From positions 16,405-80,404 of the forward strand of contig VDFB02344327.1 in assembly GCA_007258455.2 (NCBI GenBank): a stretch of DNA of 64,000 bases, in the 5' to 3' direction. Made by a program: the position numbers and the translations under genes. The first letter of the stretch is position 1. The number at the start of each line of letters is the position of its first letter. This document shows positions 11,281 to 23,829 of the stretch, piece after piece. The DNA comes from Sequoia sempervirens (taxonomy: Eukaryota > Streptophyta > Pinopsida > Cupressales > Cupressaceae). Under the pieces are notes generated by a model. It was not told the DNA's origin. It saw nothing but the letters and a program-made list of their open reading frames with translations, and did not search any database.

Positions 11281-12428
11281 CTAAGCCAACACCATAGCTC
11301 CTCTTGTCATCTTGCACCCTCTATTAGAGAAAACAACTTGCGCTCCTGAATCATTCAATTTACTTACAGAAAGCAGGTTTTGTGCCAAACCCGAGATATG
11401 CAGGACACCATTAATCCCTTTCACTCTTCCATTAGGAAATTTTATTTTGACTCTTCCATGACCAAAAAAATTCAGGTGAGAGTCATCTCCTAGGTACACC
11501 TCTCCACCATCAAACTCCTCATACTTCAAGAACCAATTTCTATGAGAAGTCATGTGAAAGGATGCACCTGAATCTATCAACCACACATCATCAGATGCAT
11601 GAGCTGCCAAGGCTGCAATAAAAGCTTCTCCATCATCTTGGGATGATTTCTTAGAGTCAGAATTGGAGAAAGGGTTATTTTTCTTCTTCTTCTCCTTGCA
11701 ATCTTTCTGGATGTGACTAGTTTCACCACAATTCCAACATTTTTCCTTGGAATTCTTACTAGGAGACTTTGATCTCCTTCGAGACTTTGACTTAGATTTA
11801 TTTTCTTTCTTTTTGCTTCTCTCTTTTGGTCTGCCATGGATTGCAAGGGCCTCCTTGGCCATCTTAGAAGAATTCCTTTGCATCTCCTTAGATAGTAATG
11901 AGGCAACAACCTTATCCATCTTGAAGGTGGAAGTAGTGCTTCTAATAGCCATTACCAGGTGATCCCAAGAGTCTGACAACAGACACAAAAGGATCATGCA
12001 ACGGTCTTGTTAATCTATTTTGTCTCCAATGAAACCCAGTTGCACAACAAGCATGTTAAAAGAGTTTAGGTGATCTGCAATGGATCCTCCATCTTCATTT
12101 TTAGAGAATACATCTTCTTTCTTAGGAAAAGATTGTTTACCAAGGACTTAGCCTGGTAGACATCACCAAACTTCTTTCACAAAGAAGAAAAAGTTTTCTC
12201 TTCATGGACATTCAGGAGAATGAAATTATCCAAACAAAGTCTAATAAGACCCTTGGCTTCCCTATCCATGATATCCCAATCCTCTTGTTTCATGCCTTGT
12301 GGCATGGTTTTGGAAACTATACACCATAAATCTCGGTCTACTAGCATGTCTTCCATTTTGAGTTTCCATACCTCAAAATTACCACCGTTAAAATTTTCCA
12401 TCCCAATCCTCCAAGATGTGCTTGCCAT
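11281..12428 (-). pseudogene. copia gag and protease (broken)
   Basis: Starts MASTSWRIGMENFNGGNFEV at 12428, the usual start of a UBN2-type gag, about 100 bases inside the PBS. A stop and a frameshift lie near 12080-12180. The frame from 11997 continues through the gag core (LLCLLSDSWDHLVMAI), a basic linker, the zinc knuckle CWNCGETSHIQKDC (about 11730-11690), and the aspartic protease active site WLIDSGASFHMT (about 11575-11540), ending with NGVLHISGLAQNLLSVSKL. Gag packages the RNA and the protease cuts the polyprotein. The copia gag at 61203 is clearly related. Confidence 0.9.
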
Positions 12429-12537
12429 CTCTTTCCTGCAACAAGGTCATGAAATACACTCTTCTGCAAAAATCCCAATGAAACTGAGATTATCTCAAAA
12501 AAACCTTCTACCCAACAAAGGAACCAAGGTTGGCCAG

Positions 12538-12549
12538 GCTCTGATACCA
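12538..12549 (-). other. primer binding site of copia element
   Basis: Minus strand TGGTATCAGAGC, the initiator tRNA-Met complement, six bases inside the 5' LTR. Confidence 0.88.
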
Positions 12550-12555
12550 ACTAAT

Positions 12556-13510
12556 TGGAAATTGGGTGAGAAGAAACAACTTCCTACACTAATCTAATTA
12601 GAGGAGAGTTACAAAAATTTATTTTAAACACCTTATTTAGTTACAATGAGAGATACACAGAGAATAATGGATTAAATCAACAAGTACACACATAAAACAA
12701 TGCATAAATAGTGACACCAAGATTACTGTGGGGAAAACCCTTTCGGGTAAAAAACCCCACCCTCCAAAAGCACAATATTTCTCTATTATATCAAATAGTG
12801 ATTACAATGTTTCTCCAAGTACAAAGCTTCTTCAACAAGTGCTTCAACACCAACACCTTTTTCTAGAGTAATACTGGTAGTACTTCATTATGTGCAAACA
12901 AGCTATCCATTCTACAACACAAGGTACTCAATAAATAGAGTGATACAAGCTTCATGAAGCATCTAGAAGGTGTGGGTCATCCAAGAGGCACAACTTTCAA
13001 CACCTTAGCCATGCATTTAGACACATGTAACATATTCCCTTACACCCCTTCCAAGTGTATAACATGCAAATAGTCTTCTTTCAAGCTTGGACACCTAGAA
13101 TATGCTAAAAATAGGCTATGATAGATGCCTTACACATCTTACAACTATCATAGCTGATAGCATTTATAGCTATAAGAGAATTTGTCATAATTGGCTAAAA
13201 ATAGTTGATTCTCTTGCACTTTTTCATAACCCAACTTGGGCGCCAACTTTCACCCATGCATTCAAAGATGCCTTACATATGACACGTAATAGAATCTTTA
13301 AGATGCCATATATTCCAAAGTGGGATGCCTATGTCCACTTGGGATGATGATGTGTCATCTAGTCACCTCCAACAGGGATGCCACCCAACTGGTGGGTCCC
13401 AATTAGTGACATGACACCATAGGCATTTAAATTATTCAAATAAATACATTAAATTACATCAAATTAAATCAATATTAGGAATCTAAGGTTGAGACACCTT
13501 AATCCCAACA
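12556..13510 (-). repeat. 5' LTR of copia element
   Basis: 955 bp, + strand TGGAAATTGGGTGAG to TTAATCCCAACA, partner of 7377-8325. Contains the GACACCAAGATTACTGTGGG block at 12713-12740 shared in diverged form with the other copia-type LTRs of the window. Confidence 0.9.
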
Positions 13511-13515
13511 TGAAG

Positions 13516-15079
13516 GACAAAATTATTAGTAAACATGGAGGAACAAGATAAATAAGGATAATGCTAAGGCCTACTATAGAGAATTCATGAGATTCCAAAG
13601 ATTCTTTGGGAAGTGAATATAGAGGCAAAAATAATTTTAATGGACATAAGGTAGAATTTTATAATGGTATGCACAAATGAGGAAGGTAGTGACCTAAGTA
13701 TTGCGATAAATTAAGATATAAATACTGAGCAAATATAAAGGAAGAGTGGCTATACAAAGTAGTAAATTGAAGTCAAGATGATGCATTATTTAAAAGATTA
13801 ATAACTTCTCCTACACCTCCTAGAAGGACTAGTTATCTTCAGGTAGCTCCAAATGACACATCATCATGCATGGGTTTCATGAGTTAAGACAGTTAAAAGG
13901 CCAGTTTTCAAGCACTAATAGGAAGTTTAAGCCTACTTAAGAATCCCACATGGTTACAACTAGAGTTAAGAGGAGTTTGAAGCCAAAAGAATGCAAATTG
14001 AGGTAGTTTGGGGCCCTAAAATTATTATTTTTTTCCTTTTATTACCAACAACCTATAGTTTCATGCAAATTGATTAAAGACATTAATTCCAAAAATTTTC
14101 ATGCATATTTGTGAAGATCAGTTCAAGTTTAGTTGGGGGCACACTTCAAGGGAATGCAAAGGTCAAGAGGTCAATAATTCAAGTCAACTCTTTTTCACTA
14201 GACTTTGCATGATTTACAACTAGTTCATAGGGAGTTCCACATTCATGCAAGCTCAACATCTTCCATGAGGACCAACTTCAGTTATCTTAAGGAGGCTTTC
14301 CATAAAGCCAAGCATTCAACTCTTTTTAGAGTTAGTTATTTCATTCTTCTTTTTTGCCTTATGCAAGAGAAGGGCAACAATTTATGTATTCTCAAGGATA
14401 TTTTTTAGATTTGTACAAGCAAATTCCCATTTTTCAATAAAAGTAGCATATTTTCCTTCTCTAAATTCATGTGTTGAGTGTCTTTGTTGATGATCCTTGA
14501 ATTATGTCTCATTGTAAAAAAAATTATACTAGAATAAGCAAAACTTATACAGGTCATAGGTTGTGTTATGTCTTTTAGTAGTTGTAGCTGTGAAAAATTT
14601 CACTTTTCCTTCAAAAACCTGAAATACAACCTTTTATGAAACATTGTTGTGTGAGCTTGTGAAAACTATGTTGTGCATAGAGTAAAATTGGTTTTTTGAG
14701 AGAAGTTGTGAGTTGAAACAACAAGTATAAGTCTCATATTTTTAGTGCATCACCTGATAGGATTAAGTATTATTCTAAATTTTAGTTCTTCTATCCCTTG
14801 TCCTAATAAAGGCAATAATTATAGGAGGCTCACCAGGGGAACCAATCCTCTTTGGATGTTCATCTTCACTATAGGAAATCCACAACATGAAGATGATCCC
14901 ATGTTTCATAGGATATCTAAGTTTTACACTTAGCCATGGTGCACTCCTCGTGAAAACAATAATAACTATGTCATAGTTATCACTTCCTATAACCAAAACT
15001 CCACTGACAAGGTTCCACTTCACACTACTCAAACACAAGCACAAATAACACTAGCTTCTCTTTTCTATAGAATCCCATC
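13516..15079. other. old repeat DNA, no gene seen
   Basis: The first 300 bases continue the purine-rich sequence cut by the copia element. 13800-14930 has LTR-like texture on the + strand, including a polyadenylation-like CAATAAAAGTAGCATA at about 14437, but no ends, PBS or coding domain can be placed. Open frames here (14205, 14745, 14775) show no motif I recognise. Confidence 0.35.
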
Positions 15080-17225
15080 CATATATATTAAACCATTCTC
15101 TTTATTTCCACAACTTTCCAACTGTAATAATATAAATATTCAAATATTTATGGAAATACTAAGTTCTTCAATAGAAGTGAAGTCTCATGGACATTCATAT
15201 GACAACCACCTTAACTTCTTTTCTCCTCACCATCAATATCTTTCTCCTTCTAATGATCTACTACATATCTCATTTTGCAACTCCTTAGCTACTTCTAATG
15301 TCAAGTTGTCTGAATAGCCAGTGAATACCACCATATCCTTCTCAAATCTTAAGTGAAGTGCAACCTTTTTATTCCTATTCTTATTCATCATAGATACTAA
15401 GGTATTCCCTATTGGATGTTGTGGTTGTGTTGCTGATATGTGGTTGTCATTGATGTCAACACTATTAGCATTAATTCATTTGAAGCTATATATGTCGAGG
15501 ATATTGAGAAAATTGTAAGAAATGAGTTGCAGGTTGTCAGTGGTGAAGTGATGTTTAGTATGGTAGTACATTCTGTACATTGATGATATGAGGTTGTGGA
15601 ATAAAGGTTTTTTTTTCTGAGTGTATGTAGTTTATCCATGTCAAGTTTTAGAGATCCACATGAAGATTTGATTGAGTTATGAAGATTTTTCATTCTGACA
15701 GTTTTTCTATTTCTTTAGTTGGTGTTTCTGATTGAAGATGAGGCTATTTCAGTTAGTTCAGTTGCTATGGATGATTCTCTATTGATTTTTGATGCTTGTG
15801 GATATTTCTAGTTCATGATCTATCTTTGTTGCATGTCTGCATTGATCATTGTGATCATGGTTGGCGATTTTCTCTTGCGTGTTCATATTTTTCTTGTTCT
15901 TGGCTGACAAGGTGTTGAAGCATGTTGTGGATCTTCGAGGAGAATTTAATTAAAGAGTTTTCATGTTGGAGATGTTTTGGGTTCTCACTAAGTTGTGGCC
16001 AACTTTAGTTGATGCACATTAATTATTATGGATGGTTTGGGCCAACAGTTATATTCATTTTATTATTTCTTTGTAGCCGACTTGTAGCGGTGAAAATTCT
16101 TGTTGTGGATATATAAGAGCGGTTGTTTGTATGCTAGTGGATGCTTGATTGTGTGTGTGTATGTGTGTATAATGTTCTAAATCATTCGAAGGTAGAGCAG
16201 AGTGTGAAGAAAAGTGAAGAAGTGTGTAGAAGAGTGAAGTATTGTTCATGCACTTAACTGGAACTGTAACTAGGAATTAGCAGATGCTATTTTCTTAGTT
16301 TAATCCCTATAGATGGATTTAATCCAAATATCTTTGTAAGATAGTGTGTCTTCTTTGTATTTGAGCAGTGAGCTCTAGGCAGTGTGCCTGAATGCATGTA
16401 CATTATGCATATTTTATCTTCTTATACTTTTAATAGGGTATAATCTTATGGATTGACCTCCACTGTGTTTTTTCCCCTAACAGGGTTCCACGTAAAAATC
16501 TTGGTGTTATGTGTGCTTCTGATGTGTTGCTAATTTTTATTTTCATGGTTAATAATTAGATCTAATAATAAGACTAATAAGTTGAATAAGTTTTGAAGTT
16601 TTGGGACAACTAATTCAACCCCCCTCTCAGTTGTCTGCCCTTGTTTTGCCAACATTCCCAAGTTCCTTAGTGGATGACTCATGTCTCAATGCTTGAAAGT
16701 TTGTACAACATCTCAACTTTTGATTGGAACTAGGAAGACCATTATTGAAAAGTCAAGAATTTGTATGAGTGAAGTATAGAACCTTATGATGCTTTAGTAA
16801 AGGAAGTACTCCTATCTTATAACAAGAGATCTTTGATTAGGATATATGAATTTTTTTCAAAGGATTTACATTTTCATAAAAATGTGGTAGGGACTCCAAT
16901 ATATTGATATCACATTTTAAATTTCTAATGAACTATTTCCAATCAAATATATCCTTAAATTTACTAGGATCATCCTAGAAATATGTATGATCCAAAGGGG
17001 GGAGAAGAAGAGTTGCATCCAAGATTTATGTCACAATGACCATGTCACATATCTTAGTTTACATTTGATTCAAATCACCATTTACATTTATTAGAAGGTA
17101 TTTGTTCATCTCTAACCTAAGCTTTGTATAAGTTTTTCAAAGATGAATGCATGACTCAAAACTATTACTATTTAGTTTCAACCAAATAGTAGGATTCTCT
17201 AAAAGGTGTTGAGCCTTTTGCTTGG
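15080..17225 (-). pseudogene. O-fucosyltransferase-family gene fragment, split by solo LTR
   Basis: Minus-strand translation follows the plant O-fucosyltransferase family (DUF246-type Golgi glycosyltransferases) through successive landmarks: NGDLNQM (17085), KICDMVIV (17050), LLLPPLDHTYF, SKFKDIFDWK (about 16950), INILESLP, VLPLLKHHKVLYFTHTNS (about 16790), LFNNGLPSSNQKLRCC (about 16735) and STKELGN, where the LTR interrupts. Left of the LTR the same protein resumes with TLVSMMNKNRN, KKVALHLRFEKDM (about 15350), TGYSDNLTLEVAKEL, then after a frameshift KEKDIDGEEKRS and HETSLLLKNLVFP (about 15140). Stops occur at expected W, Q or R positions. No intron was seen inside the matched parts. Sequence before 15120 decays. 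It is non-functional. Confidence 0.8.
15410..16654 (-). mobile_element. solo LTR with TSD TTCCC
   Basis: 1245 bp, + strand TATTGGATGTTGTGG to TGTTTTGCCAACA, flanked by TTCCC at 15405-15409 and 16655-16659. No PBS or PPT adjoins it, so it is a solo LTR left by LTR-LTR recombination. Reverse-complemented, its blocks match the LTR at 3524-4633 (G-run with TGAATTAG, ACACCAAGATTTTTACGTGG, CATGCATTCAGGCACACTGC), so it is of the same family and minus orientation. It sits inside the O-fucosyltransferase pseudogene. Confidence 0.88.
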
Positions 17226-18684
17226 GATTTGTGAACATTTATAAAATTATTAAATTATGAAAATGTTCTAGGGATTTGTTGGTTGGATCTAAGCACATAT
17301 ATTTCATTATGCTTTCATGGATGTCCATACCCTATTATAAAGCTTCCATTTTCCCATAGGGTGAGAGAATGCCATTACAAATTGTGAGTTTGGCATTATA
17401 CCTACCAAGTACATTTGATTGAAATTTTCAAAAGAATTTTCAACAAATCCATTTTAAACATATCTTGCAATCATTGCAATACATAAGACCATATTTATTT
17501 GAGGCATACAAATCATTCTGTGTATATGCTTCCACATTTTTCATGCAATTCTATTGGTGTATTAACAACTACAACTTCTAACAAAAATCCATTTTCAGTT
17601 ATCCTTTAATGAATGTTCATATGTTGTTCCAAGGAAAGCCACAAGGATGTTATTAAAAGGTTGCATAATGTTATATTTACACCTACCCAACACATTTTCT
17701 TGAACTTTATAAATTCTTAGCAAATCCATTTTGTATAGACCTACAATAGCAGAGTGCCTCATTTATTTTGCATGCATTCATTTGATAGGGATTATATGAT
17801 TTTAGAAATTTTCTTTATCTCCTTGTTATTTCATAAATAGTTATAATTGTTTATATTATATCTCACATGAAAAGTAGCGGCTTCCTTCATTGGCAATTTA
17901 AGTGCTTTTCACAACTCACAATCATTAAAATTTAAAACTTGTGCTTTCTACAAACAAATATTAGCTTTTAAATTCCCCTTAGTGACACTCTAAGTGTAAC
18001 CCACAACTAATAGATTATCCAAATCAAAAATTATGCTTTTGATAAATACTTATCGAGTTCCAAAAAAATTGTTCATCAACCTTTCTATTTACTTTATCTT
18101 TATTGATATTTGGAGAGTGATATCAAAACAAGTGACACATAGTTCATTGAGTTCCTTCTGATGAATTCTAGTGATGGAGAAGTTACTATATGCAAAGGAT
18201 ATTAAAGAAAAATTCAAGCCAAAAGCTTTTAGGCAAGCAACAAAGAAAGATGCTTTGCTAAAGAAGTAGACTGCATATAATTGTTAGTCATTTATTTTTA
18301 GTCATCCCACTTGTCAAGATCATAACTTCTATCACATAGCTCAAAATCTAAGGTTTAGAATTGCATTGGAAAGCTTAAATCACAAGCTAATTAAAGTGGA
18401 TCAAAGAAATTTTAGATCAACCCATCAAAGCACCAAAACAAAGATTCAAGGTTAAATTCTACTCTGCAACTATTATATAGCTTTACACTAAATATTTCTC
18501 CTCGTGTTATTGGAAAATTGTACATGGATATTTTGACGTGTCTCGTATTGTGTTTTTTTAAATTTGTACTGGTGACAATGGTGGTTAAAAATGTCGTGTT
18601 GGAGAAAAACTAAATATCAGTGTTGTGATTGAATGTTAGTAAGTCATAAGTAAATTGCAAGTCAAGTTGCAAATTGCATGTTTA
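17226..18684. other. no gene recognised; short internal direct repeat
   Basis: A pair of similar segments (about 17395-17470 and 17645-17720; minus strand AAAATGGATTTG...TTGGTAGGT) suggests an old roughly 250-bp duplication. The minus strand near 17890-18060 reads open for stretches (DNLLVVGYT) but I cannot assign it. Confidence 0.3.
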
Positions 18685-19766
18685 TATTGGAGTTATGGAC
18701 AAACACTGAGAGGGGGGGTGAATCAGTGTCTAAACCTTTTTCAACTTCAACCAAAATTTTTAATTCTGATATCCTTTCTATTGACAACAGAGTAGAGTAA
18801 TCACTTTGAAAGCATTTATGAAAAGGAGTAAATAAAGATATGACAACATCAAATCAGTCCATTAGACAACTTATGCCAATATGATTTGAGTGAGATATCT
18901 TGCATTTTCCAAAACAATTGTGACTGACAATGTTTAACAAACAAAGCATGATGACAGTACAGGTGCAACTCATAAGACTGTGTAAATGAAGACCAACATT
19001 ATTGAATCACTTCTTAACCACCTGATTTCAATGTAGCTTTATAAGACACTACAACAACAGTGCAACAAAATGACACAAGAAAAAATTTAAGCACATAATA
19101 ACAATTCTTGAGTTATGAATCAAACAAATACTTTTTATTGAATCAGAACTTTCAAAAATGATAGAACACTCGTGCAAGAAATTTTGATATAACCATTTTT
19201 CAGAGATGAGGAAACTAACATTCAACAATGCTCAGACTAATACTCACAAAATTATCACAATCAAGAAGCATTATGACATCAAAACAAAGAGACCATAAGA
19301 CAAAGAATTTTCCGAGTGGAAAACCCTCCTAGGCTAGAAAAACCACTCCTAAATTGCCTCACTGGCTTAACTTCAAAAACCACAACTTACAATGCCTTAC
19401 AAGATAATTTCTAAGCACCCACTCAAGGAGCACCAACCCCTCATTTAGAGACACCAATCTCAAGGAGTACCAACCCCTTTTTAGATTACAAAATTACAAT
19501 AACATAGAGGATCTCTCTATTTCATTTAGCTCACACATACCTCTCTATCTAATACCCTAAAGATTCAACACGAATCCTTAAAATATTAAATAAACAAGGT
19601 TTTTTATAATATTACTCTGCATCATGTTTTCAAACTTTTATAACAGATCTTTTTCACAATTTCATTTTTGATACAATAGTAAGTTATGATATCATAGAAT
19701 CACCTCCCTATCTTCATAGTGATCAAAAACTGTGTATATATATTTTCCAATATAGGTCTGCCAACA
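18685..19766 (-). repeat. LTR fragment or solo LTR, minus orientation
   Basis: Starts TATTGGAGTTATGGAC, followed by the GAGAGGGGGGGTGAATCAG block typical of this family's inner edge. It has the AAGAATTTTCCGAGTGGAAA block at 19300-19325 and ends GGTCTGCCAACA. About 1.08 kb. No PBS adjoins the left edge and no matching 5-bp flank was found, so it may be truncated or the true right end may lie elsewhere. Confidence 0.55.
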
Positions 19767-22189
19767 AAAGAAATCTTCATAGATTTCATTTTTCAAAGGA
19801 ATCTGAAACCCCCATTCTATTTATAGAATATGAACCAATAGAATGATGATCAACATATGATGGATTAACATGAGTAACGCCTGTACAATAGGCTGCATTT
19901 AACTCTGACAAGAATAAATCAAAGCTCCCTTTTCAAACTGCAATAGTTTTTACAAAACCCATATCTGCATTAAAAATGAAATAGCCATTTGAAACTATTT
20001 TCAAAAATTCTATATGCAGAATCCATCATTTTTGTAATGAAACTGACAAAATTTTCAAAATGCACGACTACCCAGCAACCAAAAGTCATAGATCTTCATT
20101 ATTTTATCAGGCCATGATTTATTTCACCAGTAACTGAAATGCGTTAACTTTTGACACATAAAAATGCTTATACCTTTTCTGATTTGAGCAAGAAAACTAG
20201 TAACTATTATTTGCTAAATGTAAACACCAAATGATGGAAACATTTCAGGCCAACCTTGAATTTGAATACCCTTTGAAAGCATTCAATAAAGATAGGTAGG
20301 ATTACTTGATATTCTGAAGAAAACAAAATAAAAAATAGTGCCTGAAATTCTGTTATGATGAATTTACTAACCCATGTGTTGAGACACCAGATAATCTTCT
20401 TCTACCTTCGAGCTCTCAGCCAATGAAGAACATTATGCATAGCTTCCATATTCCACTGATTTTGTTTCCTATCAAAGCCATTACAGCCAGAAAATCAATA
20501 AAAAAACAACAGTTACACTTCCTTCATGGCGGCGACATGGCTAGGGTTCCAAACCCATGAACAATAAAAATTCAATATCATTTTTCCCTATTCTTTCATC
20601 AAGTCATTCAATGAATTTTTAATATTATAATGAGATTTGAAGTCCACAATGGAATGATATCCTATATCATTTGAAATCCATGTGCATGACTAAAAACACT
20701 GACAATATTATTACCAACTCAAATGCCAAGTCACACTATCCACGTGTATATTATTGTCCACAAGAGTCATGAACAATACAATGTTATTCTCAACCTTTGA
20801 CTCTCCAATACTTTATGCTCAACTGACTCAAATAAATAAATAAAGTTCCAAAGAGATAAACAAAGTCAACATTATCATTACCTCCATAATTTTCATACAA
20901 GTTGTCGCTACATACTAAACACCATATATCTTATTTGCAATTTCAATACCTTCATATATTCCTGCCTTTCTACATTGACTCAGCTCATATATTGTTCAAC
21001 ATATAATTTCCACCAAAAGTTGTAAAACCTCAAAAGGTACTAACACTTCTTCTACTCAGCTCGATTAAAGACCACAAATCCACAAACATTAGCATGCCAA
21101 TGATCAATTAATATCATATGTAAAAAGTGAAAATGCTTCGAATAATAAAGATAAACACTTGCCTTTGGATGCCGACTATAAAGTCAAGACTTGGGCATAG
21201 AAGACTCCAAGTAAAAATGATAAAAATTATATGCCATGTGAGCCAATAAAAACCATCAAATAAGTGAGATACCTGAACCAAGGTGAATATAATGCCTTCA
21301 AACAAAATGTGAGTTCAAGATGGCTTTAGAGCAATGATGTCACTAATCCAAGTTTCATGGAGCCATTGAAACAATAACCAAATTGCCAGAGACGGAGTAA
21401 ATGCTTGATAAAGCAATATAAATAACCAATGAACCAAAGATATGTGCCATATTTATCAACAATAAGTCATACCAATTGAAACCATATTACCATAAAAATT
21501 ACCATCATTTGTATATGCCTTGAATCAATATACCTGATCATGTGAAGGTAACAATTTCATAAATCTGAAGCTAAAGAGTGTATAGTAATCTCATGTACCA
21601 TTGATGCCAAATGAAATGTCAAACTCAAGTGCCAAAGAGAGCATTAATATAATTCCAACCCAATATGCCATGTGTCAAATAATGTATCATAACCGTTGAC
21701 ACCAAAATAATTATGAGACAACCATGAAGATCAATAGAATGAAAACATGCCATGAAGACATAATCAAATGAATCTTGTCAATGATGCCATGATCAACCTG
21801 AGGCCTATCAAGATAACAATATTGTTTATCACATAAGCTAATGCAAGCCCTGTCACAATGAACACCATCTAAATAACCTGAACCAAACCTTATCAACACT
21901 GTCAGTCCGATATAATCATAATCATTTGCAAAAGAATAGTATTCATAACACTGAACCAAAATTATCATGATAATCAACATGAACTTGAATCATAATGATT
22001 AACCATTTGTAATAGCCAAGAGTAATCAAATATGTATCATGTCAAAGCATAAAGATCCTGAGAGACCAAATCTGAAATTGTTAGATCACGAGAACCAAGA
22101 AAGTGATTTTGTCATCAAGGACAAACCATGAACAAACCATGAACACAATTGAGATCCAACAGTTTATACCCAAAAATGACATGGAAAAA
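19767..22189. other. old U3-like repeat DNA, no gene
   Basis: AT-rich, many TGCCAA and CCATG words on the + strand, similar in style to 5500-6120. 20530-20760 is a diverged copy of 5280-5530 (both carry CTAGGGTTCCAAA and related downstream text). Probably the U3 part of a second old LTR family. No coding sequence recognised. Confidence 0.35.
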
Positions 22190-23404
22190 AAGAAAAAAAT
22201 AACATGTTTATATAGCTAGCGAGGAGATTCAAGAATAAATATAACCAAAACCAATTGTAGTACAATAGGTAATCTTGAAACTCCAAGCATCCAAAACCAT
22301 GTTCCTGGAACCTGAGAAAAACAATAATAATGTTAGTTCAAATAGACAAGATATTTCCACATACCATGTAACTCTACGGGTGTTTTATTCATAACAATAG
22401 AATGGAAATTTTAGCTTTTACAACATGCATAACAATAGGCTAAGGATTCCAAAACATTTGTGTTATTTTATGGAATTTCCCTCCAATAAGGTGTTCCAAA
22501 TTTGATCAAAAAATAATAACAAAAAGCACTATGACAAAAGGAGATTTTAAAATCTTGTTTACACACCCTTGTGAAAGCTAAATTGATGAGATAGCATAGA
22601 AACTGACCTCCTGTGTTTATAAGCTTATTGAGACTAACCAAATCCCTTCTGATCTACTATCAAAATCCAGGGATTAGGTAACACAACCATTACAACTACT
22701 CCTATTGCAAACACAATATCTGCAATAACTATTGCCTTCTTTTTCCCATAGATATCATTGATAAACCCTCCTACTGCCAATCCAATAATAGCTACTACAA
22801 TTGTCACACTCACTATAGTCTCTTGCAACAATAATAAAACCATTCAGTGAAGCTATTTATAGGCTTACATGAGAAAACTATATATATCTCTCTTAAAATA
22901 GAGGGGTAGTAATGTAAAAGACAGTAATATGTTTTGATAAGTTAAGCAACATTTATAGGGTGTTGTACCCTTTACACGAAGAGCCCGTAGGGCCAAAAAG
23001 GAACCAAGTTCAATAGAACATTATAGTAACCAAACTAAAAACAACAAAAAAGGATACAAACACTACACACTAACAATAGAGACCCAACAAAAAAAAGTAG
23101 ACCAAACCACTAATTGGCCACACCTTCCCATTTCTAAATGAGGAGATTTAAAACATCATCCCCAATCTAGTTAGGGCCTTCACCCTCAGTATTCCTGTCT
23201 GCCTCCTCCTTGATGACATGAAAAAGTGTGATACCAGATTTGTGAATCATTTTAATAGTGAAACGAGCCAACTAGACAAAAGAACCTATGTTTAGATATA
23301 AGGTAATTCATGAAGTTTGGCATGTTTTACTACCAACAAAAATATGCTCTTGTTTACAATGTCAAAATCTTCTTGAATGTAGAGAGTAGCACTAGATATC
23401 ACTC
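22190..23404 (-). pseudogene. inositol-transporter-like (MFS) gene fragment with exon borders
   Basis: Three exon-like blocks in order on the minus strand match plant inositol transporters (INT family, sugar-porter MFS; membrane proton-inositol symporters). Block A, 23404-23334: GVISSATLYIQEDF, preceded by TTGTAG and followed by GTAGTA. Block B, 22822-22567: ETIVSVTIVVAIIGLAVGG, the cytosolic-loop motif NDIYGKKKA (normally NDKFGRR/K), then a deletion and frameshift before LVSLNKLINTGGQF and YLINLAFTR, followed by GTGTGT. Block C, 22311 to about 22190: [10 protein letters not shown] and LESPR, preceded by TTTTCTCAG. Phases between the blocks agree. The acceptor before block B is AA instead of AG. 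A LINE tail lies in the first intron. About a third of the roughly 580-residue family length is present; dead. Confidence 0.82.
22925..23230 (-). mobile_element. LINE 3' tail in transporter intron
   Basis: The minus strand shows the look of a plant L1-type LINE end: a short C-terminal remnant (near 23180), a T/G-rich 3' UTR with TTTTTGTTGTTTTTAGTTTGG, then GGCCCTACGGGCTCTTCGTG and GGGTACAACACCC close to the terminus. The 5' edge is approximate. It separates transporter blocks A and B. Target duplication not resolved. Confidence 0.5.
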
Positions 23405-23829
23405 CTACAACCAAAAGTAAATACAAACAATTAAAATAATAGAAATTCACAAAAAACATGGTAGATATCAATCAAAACCCTGTAAAGGAACCCTAAACCA
23501 ATAATATGGTAACTAAAATGTGAATAATTGGGGGTAATTCATCTATGAGATAAATATCCTCACAAAATTAGAAGATAACTCAGTAAATCAATAATAATTG
23601 TGCCTCAAACCTAAGGCAATGGTTTTTCCTAGAATGAGACATTCAAATGGAATAAAACACAAAAAAAATGATCTGGTAGCGTAAAGATTCCAAAAAATAA
23701 AATTCACTGAAACTATGGCAAGCAACTTACCTAAAAATTCTGCACATATTGTGTCCTGTTATGAAGAGACTAACCAAGCAGGGGAATGTAAACAAAGTTA
23801 AGCCAACTATCGGGAAAGTCAACCATCGG
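23405..23829. other. no gene recognised
   Basis: AT-rich sequence between the transporter and amidophosphoribosyltransferase fragments. The first transporter exon, expected upstream of 23404 on the minus strand, was looked for and not found. Confidence 0.4.

Larger units (their letters stand above)
7377..13510 (-). mobile_element. Ty1/copia retrotransposon, complete but defective
   Basis: Two similar LTRs (7377-8325 and 12556-13510) flank a 4.2 kb body. The 5-bp direct repeat TGAAG lies outside both (7372-7376 and 13511-13515), a perfect target-site duplication. PBS is at 12538-12549 and the polypurine tract at 8326-8337. Reading leftward the order is gag, zinc knuckle, protease, integrase, RT, RNase H, which is the copia order. 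Motif style (DSGASFHMT, YVDDML) is TNT1/Tork-like. Stops, frameshifts and a changed integrase catalytic residue mean it cannot encode its own enzymes. Confidence 0.92.

Noticed and set aside
14745..15044. Open frames next to the O-fucosyltransferase match as its C-terminus
   Set aside because: SEDEHPKRIGSPGEP is faintly like the family's end, but the rest does not align and the frame conflicts, so the pseudogene was ended at about 15080.
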